From: Chrysoperla carnea
Taxonomy: Eukaryota > Arthropoda > Insecta > Neuroptera > Chrysopidae
Direction of reading: 5' to 3'
Assembly (NCBI RefSeq): GCF_905475395.1
Contig: NC_058339.1
Span: forward strand, 89,662,520-89,726,519
DNA length: 64,000 bases
Below are positions 1-13,015 of the stretch, piece by piece; positions within the stretch are counted from its first letter, which is position 1, and each line of letters starts with the position of its first letter. The notes beneath the pieces were generated by a model, which was not told the origin of the DNA, ran no database searches, and saw nothing but the letters and a program-made list of their open reading frames with translations. Made by a program: the position numbers and the translations under genes.

Positions 1-444
1 AGGTTGTCACCAATGCAGAAGTGTTTGCAATTGGGAGTACCAATTACCACCTATTATGTTTTCTGGGCAAAAATGCAAGTCCCGCATATAACAAAGTTTT
101 ATTAAACTGTGTACTAGAGAGTTAAGTAAGTGCAACCATTACCTGTACATTCTTTTAAAAACTTGTATTGATAAGTTGCCTCTGTTCGATTCCAAACGAA
201 TTATAGTATAATTCGCTTACAATGACAATCCGTTTATAACCACAAACTGTACTTGAATGTTGATTTTTTTTTTAACAGAAACTACAAATTTTAATCTGTA
301 ACTTAATTATTTTAAATTAAGATAGCATCTAATATCACTAATCATCAGATTCTGGTAGTTCAATTGCTTTAACTATTGTGATACCCACTTTTTGACAGAC
401 CTTAACACAATTTATTTTTACTGGCTAAGAATAGAGCTTATTAC

Positions 445-888
445 TCTATCACAAAGTTTCCGAAATTTTGTCCGCTTAAAACACGATGTTTACGAAAAAA
501 TGTTTCATACAAAAGTTGTTTATTTTTTATAAGAAACAATTTTTATATTTAAACTACCATCTCTAACGGTTTACAAGATGGGTCCTACGCACCCAAGACC
601 CAATTATTCTATGTTGCTCATTTGCGAACTTGACCTCACTTTTTACGTCCTACGCAAGCCAATTTCAGCTTGACATCTCGCTTTTCGTTTTTGAGTAATC
701 GTGATGACAGACGGACAGACAGATGATAGACAGACAGACATACAACCGTAAATTTACTAATTAGGTGATTTTATGAACGACCTACACCCAAATTTTGTTC
801 TTAGTATCAATATTTTTAAGCGTTACAAACTTGGGACTAAACTCAATATACCTTGGTATATTTCATATATACGTAGTATAAAAACATA
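445..888 (-). repeat. R1 interspersed repeat, partial
   Basis: This is one of about ten copies in the window of an unclassified ~600 bp repeat (R1). Plus orientation is defined here by the copy at 19,549-20,182, so this copy is reversed. Recognisable landmarks are the core GGGTCCTACG..CCCAAGACC, the GACGGACAGACAG tract and TAATTAGGTGATTTTATGAA. It ends in the usual palindromic TATACC..GGTATA-like terminus. I see no long open frame and no terminal inverted repeat. Confidence 0.85.
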
Positions 889-1998
889 AACTTTCCTATC
901 ATTCAATGTTCAATCATTTTTTCATTAAAATGTACTGTAAACAACATAATAATTATAACTATTTTAGCTACTTTTCTTAAATTATTGCACATTTACAAAT
1001 TAAAAATCAGGCTTCTTTGTCTGTGATCGTTTTTACGCATACCCGCGAAATATAAAATAAATTAGTCATTGAATACTATTTTTTAATATGGGCTATCGTA
1101 GGGACCTGGGCTATCAACGGTTCCAATACCTTATTATATTTTTTAAAAACTATTCCCTGTGTTTTGATATCAGTACCTGTTTCGATACAGTCTTTAATTT
1201 TAAAGTGTTTTAGGCAGTTATTGAAAGATATTTTCATCACCTGGGAAGATAAATTACTTGTTTAAATTTTATATCCGAACAAAACTAAAAAGTTAATTTT
1301 TCTCATCAGACATTTTAACGTTAAATTCCCAAAAAATAAAAATTATTCTATTAATAAAAAGTTATAGAATGATTCAATAAACAAACAAAATTGTAAATAT
1401 TTGGTTTAATAAATATAACTTGTAAAACAAATACCAAAATTCTATTTTTACTCTCATATTATATTCTAAGTAAATATTTACCAAATATTCAGTTTATATA
1501 CATTCATCCAATATCGATACCGTTAACAGTGCTCAATGTTCGCTCATATATATTTGAGTTTGATATCAATTAATAATTTTATAAAAATATGAGTGAGTTA
1601 GTTGTTGCTTTTATAAAGCTCATATATAGCTGATAGCACTCATTATATTCCTATTGGATCATGTTGTGTTTATTTGTAAATAATTAAGAGCTTCATTGCT
1701 AATTATAATTTATACCTACAGGTTTATTATAATTATTAAATGTGAAGCGTCATTTGTATCATTATGAAAACGCTGATAACTAGCTTTTAATGTGAGTGCG
1801 ACCCTTCTGATGCACACATTCAAGTTCCTAGGCGATTAAAATAGTTTTAAATCCTAAAACACTGCAATATTCATTTTAATAGAGATAGAGGTGAACAACT
1901 AGCGTTCTGTATCAAGAAGTACATACTCAAAACTCAGCACTTGGAAAAATGTTTGTTTAATGTTTTACAAATTCATCAAATAATTAAATATGTTATTT
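889..1998. other. AT-rich intergenic DNA, nothing recognised
   Basis: I see no exon, RNA gene or repeat shared with the rest of the window in this stretch. Only short frames broken by stops are present. Confidence 0.5.
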
Positions 1999-2573
1999 TT
2001 ATACCATGTATATATGAAATATACATAGTATATTAAGTTTAGTCCAAAGTTTGTAACGCTTAAAAATAATGATGCTAGGAAAAAAATTTTGTCATAGGTG
2101 TTCATAAAATCACCTAATTAGTCCATTTCCGGTTGTCCGTCCGTCCGTCCGACCGTTCGTCCGTCTGTGGACACGATTACTCAAAAACGAAAAAATATAT
2201 CGAGCTGAAATTTTTACAGCGTACTCAGGACGTAAAAATTGAGGTCAAGTTCGTAAATGAGCATCATAGGTCAATTGGGTCTTGGGTCCGTAGGACCCAT
2301 CTTGTAAACCGTTAGAGATAGAACAAAAGTTTAAATGTAAAAAACGTTCCTTATCAAAAATTAAACAACTTTTGTTTCAAACATTTTTTCCTAAAAAATC
2401 ACTGTTTACCCTTGAGAGCGCCAATTGAGAGCGCCAATTAGGCGGAAATTTTATAATATGTACTATACTTGATTATCAGTTATGTATGTGTCACATGTTT
2501 GTATGTGTAATGTGATAAAGAAATCAACACTGAATATGCATGATATTTCAACAATTAACTCAGTCAATTATAC
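1999..2573 (+). repeat. R1 interspersed repeat, near full length
   Basis: This R1 copy runs from the palindromic TTATACCATGTATATATG terminus through the CCGTCCGTCCGTCC tract to the CAATTAACTCAGTCAATT end. The 60-codon frame at 2,133-2,315 is an accident of the repeat: the same region in other copies has stops and indels. Confidence 0.88.
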
Positions 2574-3333
2574 TAAGATAATGTTTACACTTACCTCCTC
2601 ATTTTATATTTAAATCAGTAGAGGTCAAGTATTATTTTTTCCTCTTTCTCCAATGCCCACGATTTTGCCAATCTTATGATTATAATAAAATTTATATCCA
2701 AATTTCTCCACAATAATGTTTGTCCTTGGAAATAGTTGAAAGTTGAAAACATTGAAGCCTGGATGAAAATTTAAACAGCTTCACAAAATTCTGTTTCAAA
2801 TTAATACAAACTTTAAGATCAAAATATTTATCAAAAAACTCGTGTACAGAGTGTTTGGTGAAAATAAAGAGTAGATTTAGAGATATTAATTGGTATACAA
2901 TTTGTATGAGACAACGAAAATGTCTATAATACTGGTTCTTTCGATTTTCCCATAGCTCAGTTTAAAGATTGAAGAAGAAGGGCTAATCCATGAAGATCGT
3001 AGAATGACTACATTTTTGCGTATAACTTCACCTTTGCTGTTCAAAAGTCTAATACTTTCAAGAAACCCTTATTTTTGCATGTATGTTCGGGGACAGTTTT
3101 TCATTCAATTTTTCTCGTGAATGAAAGGAGATTTCGATGTCGGATTTGCGCCAATCCCTGCGTTACAACTTCAAGATGTGTTTAAGAGATGGCCAAAAAG
3201 TAACAACAACAGCTTGTTTCTATAAAATTCAAACCCATCTCAAAGACTATAAAGCTATTGCCTATATAACAACAATATTTGGTTAAAAAGCATATTTTAA
3301 ATTCTCCATTTGGTATGAATCACTCTGTATAAA

Positions 3334-3870
3334 TCTATACTAATATTATAAATGCGAAAGTAACTCTGTCTGTCTGTCTGTCTGTTACTCTTTCACGCCT
3401 AAACGGCTGAACGGATTTTGATGAAATTTGGTATGGTGATAGATGATAACCTAGAAATGGTCATAGGCTAAATAATCACGCCATCGTTCTTAGGGGGTAG
3501 GCAGTGGGCAGATAACTAAATTGAGTTAGTGATTTTTAGTCGTTTTTGTTGGGACTTTTGCTCTTTCACGTCTAAACGGCTGAACAGATTTTGATGAAAT
3601 TTAGTAAGGTAATAGATGGTTACCTAAAAACGGATATAAGATCAAAATGATCACGTCATCGTACTTAGGGGGTAGGCAGAAAACTGAATTGAGTTAGTGA
3701 TTTTTTTATGGTTTTTGGTGGGAGTTTTGCTCTATCATGCCTAAACGGCTGAACGGATTTTGATGAAATTTAGTTAGGTGATAGATAGTAACCTAGAAAA
3801 GGATATGGAATATGGAGGGAGGAGTGAAAGTGGGAATGTTGCCCAGCAAAGCGGGTAGTTCACAGCTAGT
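3334..3870 (+). mobile_element. Non-autonomous Helitron-like element
   Basis: The element starts with TCTATACTAATATTATAAA and ends with CACAGCTAGT, between A at 3,333 and T at 3,871. This fits the Helitron rule of a 5' TC end, a 3' CTRR(T) end and insertion between A and T. The interior holds about three diverged ~170 bp tandem units, each opening with CTCTTTCACG or similar followed by CTAAACGGCTGAAC. A small GC stem lies just before the 3' end. There is no Rep/helicase coding, so it is a passive copy. Sequences of this type are widespread in insects. Confidence 0.75.
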
Positions 3871-4389
3871 TAAGTGATACATAAGTAAATATTGTATGTA
3901 TGTATAAAAGCTCATATTATATTGGTTTCATTCAAATATAGTTTGTTATCTGTGTAATATCTTCGTTTCTATGAATTTCTAGGTACCTCAATATTCCAAC
4001 CTTATCTTTGTAACTCCTTTCTATAAATAATATTCTATAAAACTATTTTCATATCTGTTGTCAGAGTTTTGAGTTTTGTGCCATACATACAGTATATGTA
4101 GGTATAGCGATAAATATTATATTAATAAGTTTAATATTATAAACTAATTTAAGGTAAAACTTTTAAACTCAAACAAAATAATATTATAATATTATTTGAC
4201 TATATCATCATTAATATAGTATAGTGTGTATAGGGGGTTCAAGGAATAACGATACATATATCTACAGGGGAACGAATACTGGTAGATATAGTTTGACTTC
4301 AAGTTTTAAACACTCTTGTGAAGTAACGTTTATTATAGTATTTTGATAAAATATATACCCTTCAGAATGTATTATAAAAATATTTAAAA

Positions 4390-4640
4390 GGATGCATAAA
4401 AATTATAATGAAAGTAGGCCGTTGTCACGTGACTAATCATCTAATCAACTATGCAATTTGGATGCGAAAATGCTCTAAAAATATTATTAACTAGGCAATT
4501 TGTATGACGTAAATGTAATAAAATGCTCTAAAAATATCTTAAAAGCGTCAAAAACCAAAGTTTTATTTTAGTTTTCTGTTTGGAAAGCGCTATAAGGTTT
4601 TTGCAGTAACAGAACCTGTGATAATTTAATAATTAAAAAT
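4390..4640 (-). repeat. R4 interspersed repeat
   Basis: The motifs GTCACGTGACTAATCAT, AAATGCTCTAAAAATAT and GCGTCAAAAACCAAAG recur in reverse complement at 43,120-43,370. A partial relative lies at 9,250-9,420. Homology is diverged and the boundaries are approximate. There is no coding. Confidence 0.6.
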
Positions 4641-4796
4641 TTTGATCCCAAGAGGTCCCAAAACTCGGTTTATTGTAATGAAAGGACTTTGAACTATCAT
4701 TTATCGTAAAAATATGAGCATTCACCGTACTCGCCCCAACAGCCGGATTTCTATGCTTTGGCAATCCTCTTCAATAGCATTAAATTTATATTCTAA

Positions 4797-5369
4797 ACAA
4801 GTGAAAACAAACAATTGACTGAGTTAATTGTTGAAATATTATGTATAGACAGTGTTGATTGATTTATCACATTACATATACATACTTGTCACGCATATAT
4901 AACTGATATTCTCATATAATACATAAGATACAATTTGCGCATAATTTGCGCTCTCGCGGGGAAAAAGTGATATTTACGAAAAAATGTTTCAAAAAAATGT
5001 TGTTTATTCATTCATAAGGAACATTTTTTATATTTAAACTTTTGTCCTATCTCTAACGGTTTACAAGATGGGTCCTACGTACCCAAGACCCAATTAACCT
5101 ATGTTGCTCATTTACGAACTCGACTTCACTTTTTACGTCCTAAGCACGCTATAAAAATTTCAGCTGGATATGTCTTTTCGTTTTTGAGTAATCGTAATGA
5201 CAGACGGGCAGACGACAGACAGACGACAGGCAGACAGACAGACAACTGGAAATGGATTAATTAGGTGATTTTAAAACCACTATACCCAAATTTTTTTCAA
5301 ATTTTAAGCGTTTCAAACTTGGGACTAAACTTAGTATACCTTGATATATTTCATATACATGGTATAATA
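4797..5369 (-). repeat. R1 interspersed repeat, near full length
   Basis: This reversed R1 copy runs from AACAAGTGAAAACAAACAAT, through TTACAAGATGGGTCCTACG and the ACAGACAGACGACAG tract, to the palindromic CATATACATGGTATAA terminus. Confidence 0.88.
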
Positions 5370-6502
5370 AGATAAAAATAGAAAAATATAAGTTATTAAA
5401 TCAAAGCTAGGTTTATCGTAGTAACAACGATGATACTTTCAAATTCAAATTTGGAAATATTTTTACTTAAGTATCCGTTTTTCGAAACTCCCCTTTTTAA
5501 GTCTAAAGTCATTGCGTTTGAAAAACGCTGTATCATTTTGATTCCATGTTTCCAGCATTAGTGATGCTTGTCCTGATTCACGCTGTAAAAATATAGATAT
5601 AAATACAATATTTACTAAAATTATTATAATGTTGTAGGCATTGAAAACCATCATCAGAAGTATCTAACTAGCAGACTTGAAAAGTAAACAAGGACCCAAA
5701 CCCAGACTAGATATAGTCTAAACTATCACTATAGGACTATAGATATACAGCTAATAATAATTCATACTGGTTGATTTTTTAAAAAGTTTCCGGCTCATTG
5801 GATTATCTACTAGCGGTAAAATTCGAGTTTCTTTGTAGTCGTCAAGAGTCTAGTTTTATTTTCTGATTCTTTAACTCTAAAACTCAATTTTTGTTTGAAA
5901 TCTTTATTTTTAGATTTTAATTATTGATACATTTAGGTATATTGATAGTATAGGAAAATAATTACTTGTATTTCGATGAAAACTGTACAAAAATTATTAT
6001 TTTGAGAATTTATTGGTTAAAATTTGTTTTTAGCCTGAAAAAAAACCTTAAATCATATGCCAAAAAGTTGCTTTTCTTTAGGGCAAGAATCAGAATCAAT
6101 TGAAATTTGTAGGTCTATTTAAAAAAATAAACTTGAGCATCCCCTAACCAGGAAAGGGTCCTCGGAAAATTTAATTTTTACCTTTTTAATCGAAAAAATT
6201 TTTTCCAGCAATATTTTCAGTATTGTTTTATTTTTTAATAACTTTTAAAACTTTTTTTGACCAAAATTATATTTCTAATTTTTTAATTATTATTATTAAT
6301 GTTGCTGTATATATTTTTATTCTAATTTTTGTACATATTATTTTTAACCATACGCAGATCATACAACTTATACAATAAACAAAATTGTTGTTGTTTTTTT
6401 AACGCATTTTTTAGTATAAATACGATGAATCTGTTGTACATATTCACAGTTGAAAATGGAGTAAAATCCGAAACATGTCTTTATAAACTTATAATAAAGT
6501 GG
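5370..6502. other. AT-rich intergenic DNA, nothing recognised
   Basis: No exon with splice sites and no shared repeat was seen. Short open frames on both strands look random. Confidence 0.45.
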
Positions 6503-7154
6503 TTGAGGATGTATGAGCATGGTAGTGGGGGCACAAATTTAAAAATAGATATTTTCAATTTTGATGATAAATTTATATTATTACTTGAAGATATAAGACG
6601 AAAAGTAAGAATACAATTTTTCGATATCTGGCTTAATTTTCAAAATATCGAAAATTGAAAATTTTGTTTAATTATTTAGCTTTCGATATTTCGAAAACCA
6701 AGACACGTATCGAAAAATTTTATTCTTATTTTTCGTCTACATTCATGAAGTCATAACAAAATTCATCATCAAAGTTGAAAATAAGATAAAAATAATTTCA
6801 ACCCTTAATCTACCCTGCTCTTACATCCCTTATATAGACGGTGACACTTAGTTTTTTTCTTTTCTAATTCATTGCTAATATGTTTACTTTCTATTAAAAA
6901 GTTTTTTTTTTTAATTTGTTTTCATTCATTCCAAATGAAAATTATCAAAAACTTCCAAAATATGTCGTTTTTTGAGATTCCTCCATAAGAGCCAATGTAT
7001 TTTATATCGATTTTTAATGACTTTTTTCTTAAAAATTTGCACGGTTACGTAAGCTGAAATTTTAACCACATATTCTTTGAGTAAAAGACTACCTACAAAC
7101 AAATAATTTTGAGCCTTTAAATCAAACATTGTTGTCATGCTCATACATCCTTAA
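6503..7154 (+). mobile_element. MITE-A, full-length copy
   Basis: The ends are inverted repeats: AGGATGTATGAGCATG on the left and CATGCTCATACATCCT on the right, flanked by TTGA and TTAA. The interior (about 620 bp) is very AT-rich and palindromic in places, for example around TTTCGATATTTCGAAAACC. A second copy lies at 11,952-12,518 and a reversed fragment at 8,069-8,196. TTAA at three of the four visible ends would suit a TTAA-targeting transposon, but the TIR does not look like a classical piggyBac end, so the superfamily is left open. Confidence 0.75.
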
Positions 7155-7454
7155 GCGAAAAAATAAGTGTTTTTAAATTTATTTAATCACATAATATATT
7201 TAATATAAAATTACAAGCATTTTTTCTTACCAGCTTTTTGATATTCCTATTCGTCTTCAAATAAATGAGCTGGAAACTTTTAAAAAATCACTTTGTACAG
7301 TTGTTATGTTATGACTAGAATTAAATAGATTAAATACTATTTTGTTAGTCGGTAGTCACTATCCTATGCCAATATCAATATTGTTATTAATAATAATACA
7401 GGTTGTATTTCTTACAATAGCACATAGAATATAGTCTAAAATGCGAAAATAGTG

Positions 7455-7600
7455 ACTAGATCAGAAATCAAAATTTAAAAGAATTGATAAACATAAAAGA
7501 TAAAAGCAATTATATAATTTTTTTCTATATTATTCCTGCAAACCAACTTTTGATAGGTAATCTCTTTGGTAATTCCAGGTTATGATGTCACCAAGTGTTA
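7455..7600 (-). repeat. R5 interspersed repeat
   Basis: The stretch with AAAAGATAAAAGCAATTATA, TATTCCTGCAAACCAACTTT and a later ATGTCACC is the reverse complement of 16,960-17,110. It is diverged and non-coding. Confidence 0.6.
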
Positions 7601-8068
7601 TTTACCTTTCTTTCTATTTGTACATATAAATACTTATATTTTCGTAGTTATTATCCAAAAAATTGATTTCACACGATGTTTTGGCTCGATAAAGAACGTC
7701 CTTTGTAACAATAAAATAAATTTAGGACAAAGATCCATTCTCATTCACGATTTTTTTGAAATATAACGATTGTTATATTTCGAGTGCCATTTATATCAAT
7801 ATAAAATTGAAATGTTTCACTATCTCCGTGGCAGGTGTTATGATGTATTTCCAATGAAATAAAATAAAAATTGAGTCAGATCTGTTACTATTTTACGGTC
7901 TAGAACGATTAAGTTCAGGTCAATTACAGCTATATACATTTCTCAAAAATGCTAGCTGTAAATATTAAAAGGAAGGGGGGGGGGTGGTATGGTGAGTATT
8001 TTAGAGGATTAGAGGTTTGTTTAGAAGTTTCAAAAGTTTAAAATATATATATAACTTAAATATAAATG

Positions 8069-8196
8069 TAGACGAAAAATAGGAATAAAGTTTTTCAATA
8101 TCTGCCCTTGGTTTTCGGAATATCGGAAGCTGAATTATTAAAGAAAATTTTTAGTTTTCAATATTTTGAAAATTATGCCAGATTTCTAAAAATTTT
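8069..8196 (-). repeat. MITE-A fragment
   Basis: This is a reversed internal piece of MITE-A. GTAGACGAAAAATAGGAATA to GAAAATTATGCCAGATTTCT is the reverse complement of the centre of the 6,503-7,154 element. It is more diverged than the 11,952 copy. Confidence 0.65.
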
Positions 8197-9249
8197 TTTT
8201 TTTTTCGTTTTTTATTGTCAAGTCAAATTTTCAAACAATGCGTAATTGATTGAGTTTTTTCCGGGTGTTAAATTTAACTCAATAGCTATTATGGCTTTAA
8301 ATACTCATTTTGAGGGTGCCCCTCTCCCAATTTGCAAGATCTTATTTTTTTTAAAGTTTTTAATTCCACACTAAAACCCGATGAAATAAATGTTTTGTTC
8401 GAAATTGGTGAGAAGTCACGATTATTTATTTAGCCCCCGAACCAAAAAAAGGTCTGATTGGTTTGACGCCTATGTTGCATGTCAGTCTGTCTGTGGTATT
8501 GTGGAACCTAAACGGATGAACCGATTTTTATTTTTTTGTTTCGTTTGAAAGGTAATTTAATGGAGAGTGTTTAGCTTAGCTGTTTGCAGTGCGGGTTCCG
8601 TACCTGAACTAAAAGAATAAAAAAGAACTAAAAAATAGAAGTTGATCTTCAAAATTGGTTAAATTTGGAGAAGACTTAAAATGAAAAGGTATTTTAATGG
8701 GGTATGTTCTTAGATATGTTTCAAGTGCGAGCTTTTTGTGCCGAAAATAAAAATCTTTTCGGGGGTTTTTTAAATTTTGTAAATTTCACTTTTCATTTCA
8801 TTTCGAGTATCGTAGTATTTATTTCAATAACTATGTCTCAACTCGAAGTCAACAAGAATTCATCCTTATAAATTTCACTTGTTTTTTTAAATGATTGGTC
8901 TATTAGCTTAATACATTTACCCACCTGCTTCGATTATCTCCCAATACTTTTGCAAAAGAATGCATACCTGGTGTAGCTTTAGTTATTATACATAAAAGTT
9001 TATTAATAAAATTTTGATTAATGTTGTTCTGTACAAATTGTCATATAATAATATAAGTTGACATTGATTAATGAAATAGAGTTTACATCTACACCAAAGC
9101 TGCTACGGAGAGCTACGCTAACGTTACGATATCTATGAAGTAAAGTGAAATGAAGTGAAGTATATCATAAATATTTGTAAAATTATATTTATAAAATGTT
9201 GTAACAAACCTGTTGAAAACTATGCGTAAAAAGGTTCGGCTGTTTGAAC

Positions 9250-9420
9250 ATTACCTTAGGGCGCAATAGGGAAATATAAAAAACTATGGTTTTTTACACT
9301 TTGTCGATATATTTAGAGCATTTATTTACGTTTGCGTCATAAAAATTGCCTAGTTTACAATATTTTTGGAGCATTTTAAGTCAATTAGTGCGTTACATTT
9401 AACTCTAATGTAAAATGCGG
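9250..9420 (+). repeat. R4 interspersed repeat, partial
   Basis: The stretch around AACTATGGTTTTTTACACTT and CATTTATTTACGTTTGCGTC is a diverged relative of 43,120-43,370 and, reversed, of 4,390-4,640. Confidence 0.5.
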
Positions 9421-10067
9421 AGATATTCTCGTAAAATATATAGTGTGTTAGCGTAATAAAGTCTTTCATCTCTCTTCAACTATCTTTACTGGTTATAGTC
9501 GTTTTTGTTCAACAATAAAATTAATTAACTTTGAGTAATTATATCTCAGTAATTAAACGGTCAATATTTTTTTTACCTCAGAATAAATACATCAATGTTC
9601 AGTTAGTTTTTTGAAAAAATCTTAAATCTAGTTTTTTTTTAGAATTAAAAACTTGCTCAAAAACAACCTCGTCCATGCTCTCCATATCCGAAATGTAATT
9701 AAATTTATCTCGAGTTTGAGACGGTCAATCGAATTTTCATGGTAATTTTATTATATCCTTAATAAGTCTAAAATAATTTAGAAATTTTTGTCACAATGCC
9801 AGGTATTGTACATCGGACATTCAACAAAATCAAATAGATGGTAAACAAGATTCTTCATATCTACATATGTGTTGGGTTTTTTATTTTGATAAGTTGGTAT
9901 GTACTTAAAATATTAATTAATAACTATAATGAAGTGTTTGTCCCAAATAATCCTATGAAGTTAAGTGAAATTTACTGAAGTTTTGGTTATAGAAATGCTA
10001 CCTACACCTGTGCCAATTTTTTAGCTTTTTACCTGTAAAATAATAAAAAAACTCTTAACAAATTAAA

Positions 10068-10330
10068 AACCGACTTCAACAAAACAATTCCAGAACAATT
10101 TAATATGCACTAAAAAATAACGAAAATATAATGTAGTTACAATTATTGTTATTTTTGGAGCCGATGTCAGCCAAGGAAATAACTGTGACAGAATAGTTTG
10201 CTACATTAACTTGGCTGACACCGACTTCAAAAATAACAATAATTGTAACTACATTATATTTTCGTTATTTTTTACTTTTTAGTGCATATTAATTTGTTTT
10301 TGAATTGTCTTTTTCTTTTTGAAGTCAGTT
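10068..10330. mobile_element. Foldback element (MITE-like hairpin)
   Basis: Two arms of roughly 110 bp are inverted copies around a centre near 10,193. The left arm runs from CCGACTTCAACAAAACAATT to CGATGTCAGCCAAG. The right arm runs from CTTGGCTGACACCGAC to TTTTTGAAGTCAG. The inner parts of the arms (10,102-10,175 and 10,210-10,291) are almost identical, so insertion looks fairly recent. It is non-coding. The GAAGTCGGTTAAAA at about 10,670 just downstream matches the tip of the arms. Confidence 0.8.
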
Positions 10331-11186
10331 TTTTTTTTCTTTTTTCTTAAAAGTTTTTTTATTTATGATTTTTACTGAATCTGAAGTACACTAACTAATT
10401 TATCACTTAAAAAAGAATAATCTAAATCGGTTGACGTGATACTAAGTTATTCGTCAATTTGTCGCGCACAAACTTAATGCAAATTTAAGACTTGGTTTTC
10501 ACATGGATACCATTGTCAGACCTGAAATGGCTGAAATGGGACCACACGGGTAGCACGAGCTTTCAAATAGATAAAGAATCGTTAAAATCGGTTCACCCAG
10601 TCAAAAGTTGTGAGGTAACAAACATTAAAAAAGAATACAGTCGAGTTGAGAACCTCTTTCCTTTTTGTTTGAAGTCGGTTAAAAATGTTCATAGGCACCG
10701 AAAAAAACATGGATTATTTCCGAAAAAATCAACAATTTCCCACGTTTAAGAGAAAATATCGGGCGTAAAATTTTCGATTGATTTGTATATTCAAACTTTT
10801 ATTATCGGTAATATTTTCTGAAAAATCTATATCAATGTACAATTTTTCGTGTTTTTTTTTTTAATTTTCTTAAAATCTTTAGGGAGTTAACAATTTCTAA
10901 AAAAAATTCTAAGACCTCCGAACAATTTTTTGAATGCTCCACTGCTAAAAACATACAACCGATATTGGGTTTACTATGTTGTTCGAGAGTCATAAAACAA
11001 AAATGAAAGTGTTACCAAAAGATTAAAATTTTGTGTGTCAATTAATGAGTGTGTCAATTTATAACGCCTTCTGTATAAATTTCAAATCAATTCTCTGTAC
11101 GGTTTACTTTAAATAAATAATTAAAAACAGTCCTTTTAAATGTTGGTTTTTTAGTCATTAGTACTTTTAAATCTGTTATCATTAAC

Positions 11187-11210
11187 ATAAAAAAAAAAAA
11201 AAAAAAAAAA
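11187..11210. repeat. Poly(A) tract
   Basis: An uninterrupted run of about 20 A. No retroelement 3' end is recognisable next to it. Confidence 0.8.
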
Positions 11211-11951
11211 CTTTTATCAATATTCCTCAATTTTTAAGCTTAAAAATCATACCAAAATTAGGAACTGAGCTTAAAAATGAAAAACTTTCTTTGTTAGAAA
11301 CACTTACTTTTATAGTTAAATTCTTCTAAACCCTACGGAGAATCGATACGAATTTTTTACAAAACACGTACTTACAAAAGCATGATTAATTGATAAAATA
11401 AAATTTCAAATTTTTGTCGAAATACTTAACAGGTATTATTTTTTTGGACAATTTTTTTTGCTGTTTAAGCGGTAACATCTTATTGAATAACTCTGTATTT
11501 TTTAGAAATCGAAAAAAAATAATACTTTCAAATGGAAATTGACTTGATGAAAGAACAGCGTAGCACGTAGGTGTAGCCATACCGTCTGTCTATGTTTAAA
11601 ATTCCACAAAATAAATTTTAATTAAAATCTCATGTATTTGTGTTTGTATATTTAAAACATCTTTGTGTTTTATTATTTATTATATACAAATTAGCCAGGA
11701 AATTGTGTAGAAAGAAAGATTTTTTTTTATTACAAAAGAATTGAGGAATTCAACTAACAAACAATACATTCTACAATATTGTATGTAATAGGTAGTAGGT
11801 ACTACGATAATGTTAAAAATTTCATCATATACATACATATTCAATTCATTTAGAAAACATTATGTACATATTTATACCGAGTGACCAGTTTGTAACGCTC
11901 CAACCCTTTTTTATGTCTTAGGGTACAATATTTTGAAAAAATTAAATATAC

Positions 11952-12518
11952 TTAAGGATGTATGAGCATGGTAGTGGGGGCACAAATTTCAAAATAGATA
12001 TTTTCAATTTTGATGATAAATTTATATTATTACTTGACGATATAAGACGAAAAGTAAGAATAAAATTTTTCGATATCTGGCTTAATTTTCAAAATATCGA
12101 AAATTGAAAATTTTGTTTAATTATTTAGCTTTCGATATTTCGAAAACCAAGACACATATCGAAAAATTTTATTCTTATTTTTCGTCTACATTCATGAAGT
12201 TATAACAAAATTCATCATCAAAGTTGAAAATAAGATAAAAATAATTTCAACCCTTAATCTACCCTGCTCTTACATCCCTTATATAGACGGTGACACTTAG
12301 TTTATTCTTTTCTAATTCATTGCTAATATGTTTACTTTCTATTAAAAAGTTTTTTTTTAATTTGTTTTCATTCATTCCAAATGAAAATTATCAAAAACTT
12401 CCAAAATATGTCGTTTTTTGAGATTCCTCCATAATAGCCATAATGTATTTTATATCGATTTTTAATGACTTTTTTCTCAAAAATTTGCACGGATACCTAA
12501 GCTGAAATTTTTACCACA
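11952..12518 (+). mobile_element. MITE-A, right end lost
   Basis: Starting at TTAAGGATGTATGAGCATG, this stretch is nearly identical to 6,503-7,070. Similarity stops abruptly after GCTGAAATTTTTACCACA, so the right end and TIR are missing. Confidence 0.8.
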
Positions 12519-13015
12519 CATGCATTTCTTATCGTGTATATTTTCTATCTATCTTTCTAAGATATTCCTTCCCCCCCCCCACTTCAATAGAAATACCTTA
12601 ACCAAAATAAATGTCCTCTCGGCTTCAGTTTAATCAGAAAATTGAGTTCTAGGAAAATTGAATAGGTCACGCTGTATATTATGATAGTATATATGTATTC
12701 ATTAGTTAGACAGGAATTCGTTCATATATTCGGGGTAGATTTTCTATTGTTTTAAATATATTCTAACGGAAACATATATTTCTACATAAATATATCATTG
12801 TACAACAATATATGTATGCAATATATTTTATATGGTAAACAGTTGTATAGTAGACCTTCACATATGAAAACACATATGTCACTATCCGTGAACTTATTGC
12901 CTTCTTGGGAATATTTATTACAGGTATGGTTTCCTAGGCGGCTTCTAATTACAATGAAATCAATGAAATAATAGAGTAAGATGTAGTATTTAGAGCTAAA
13001 TGTCCTTGATTCTTT

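Noticed and set aside
6329-6658. 109-codon plus-strand frame
   Set aside because: Its second half is the left part of MITE-A; the matching stretch at 11,960 carries the same AT-rich sequence without gene context.
10492-10749. 85-codon plus-strand frame
   Set aside because: It begins near a foldback repeat and contains its GAAGTCGGTTAAAA end. It has no recognisable domain and no splice partner.
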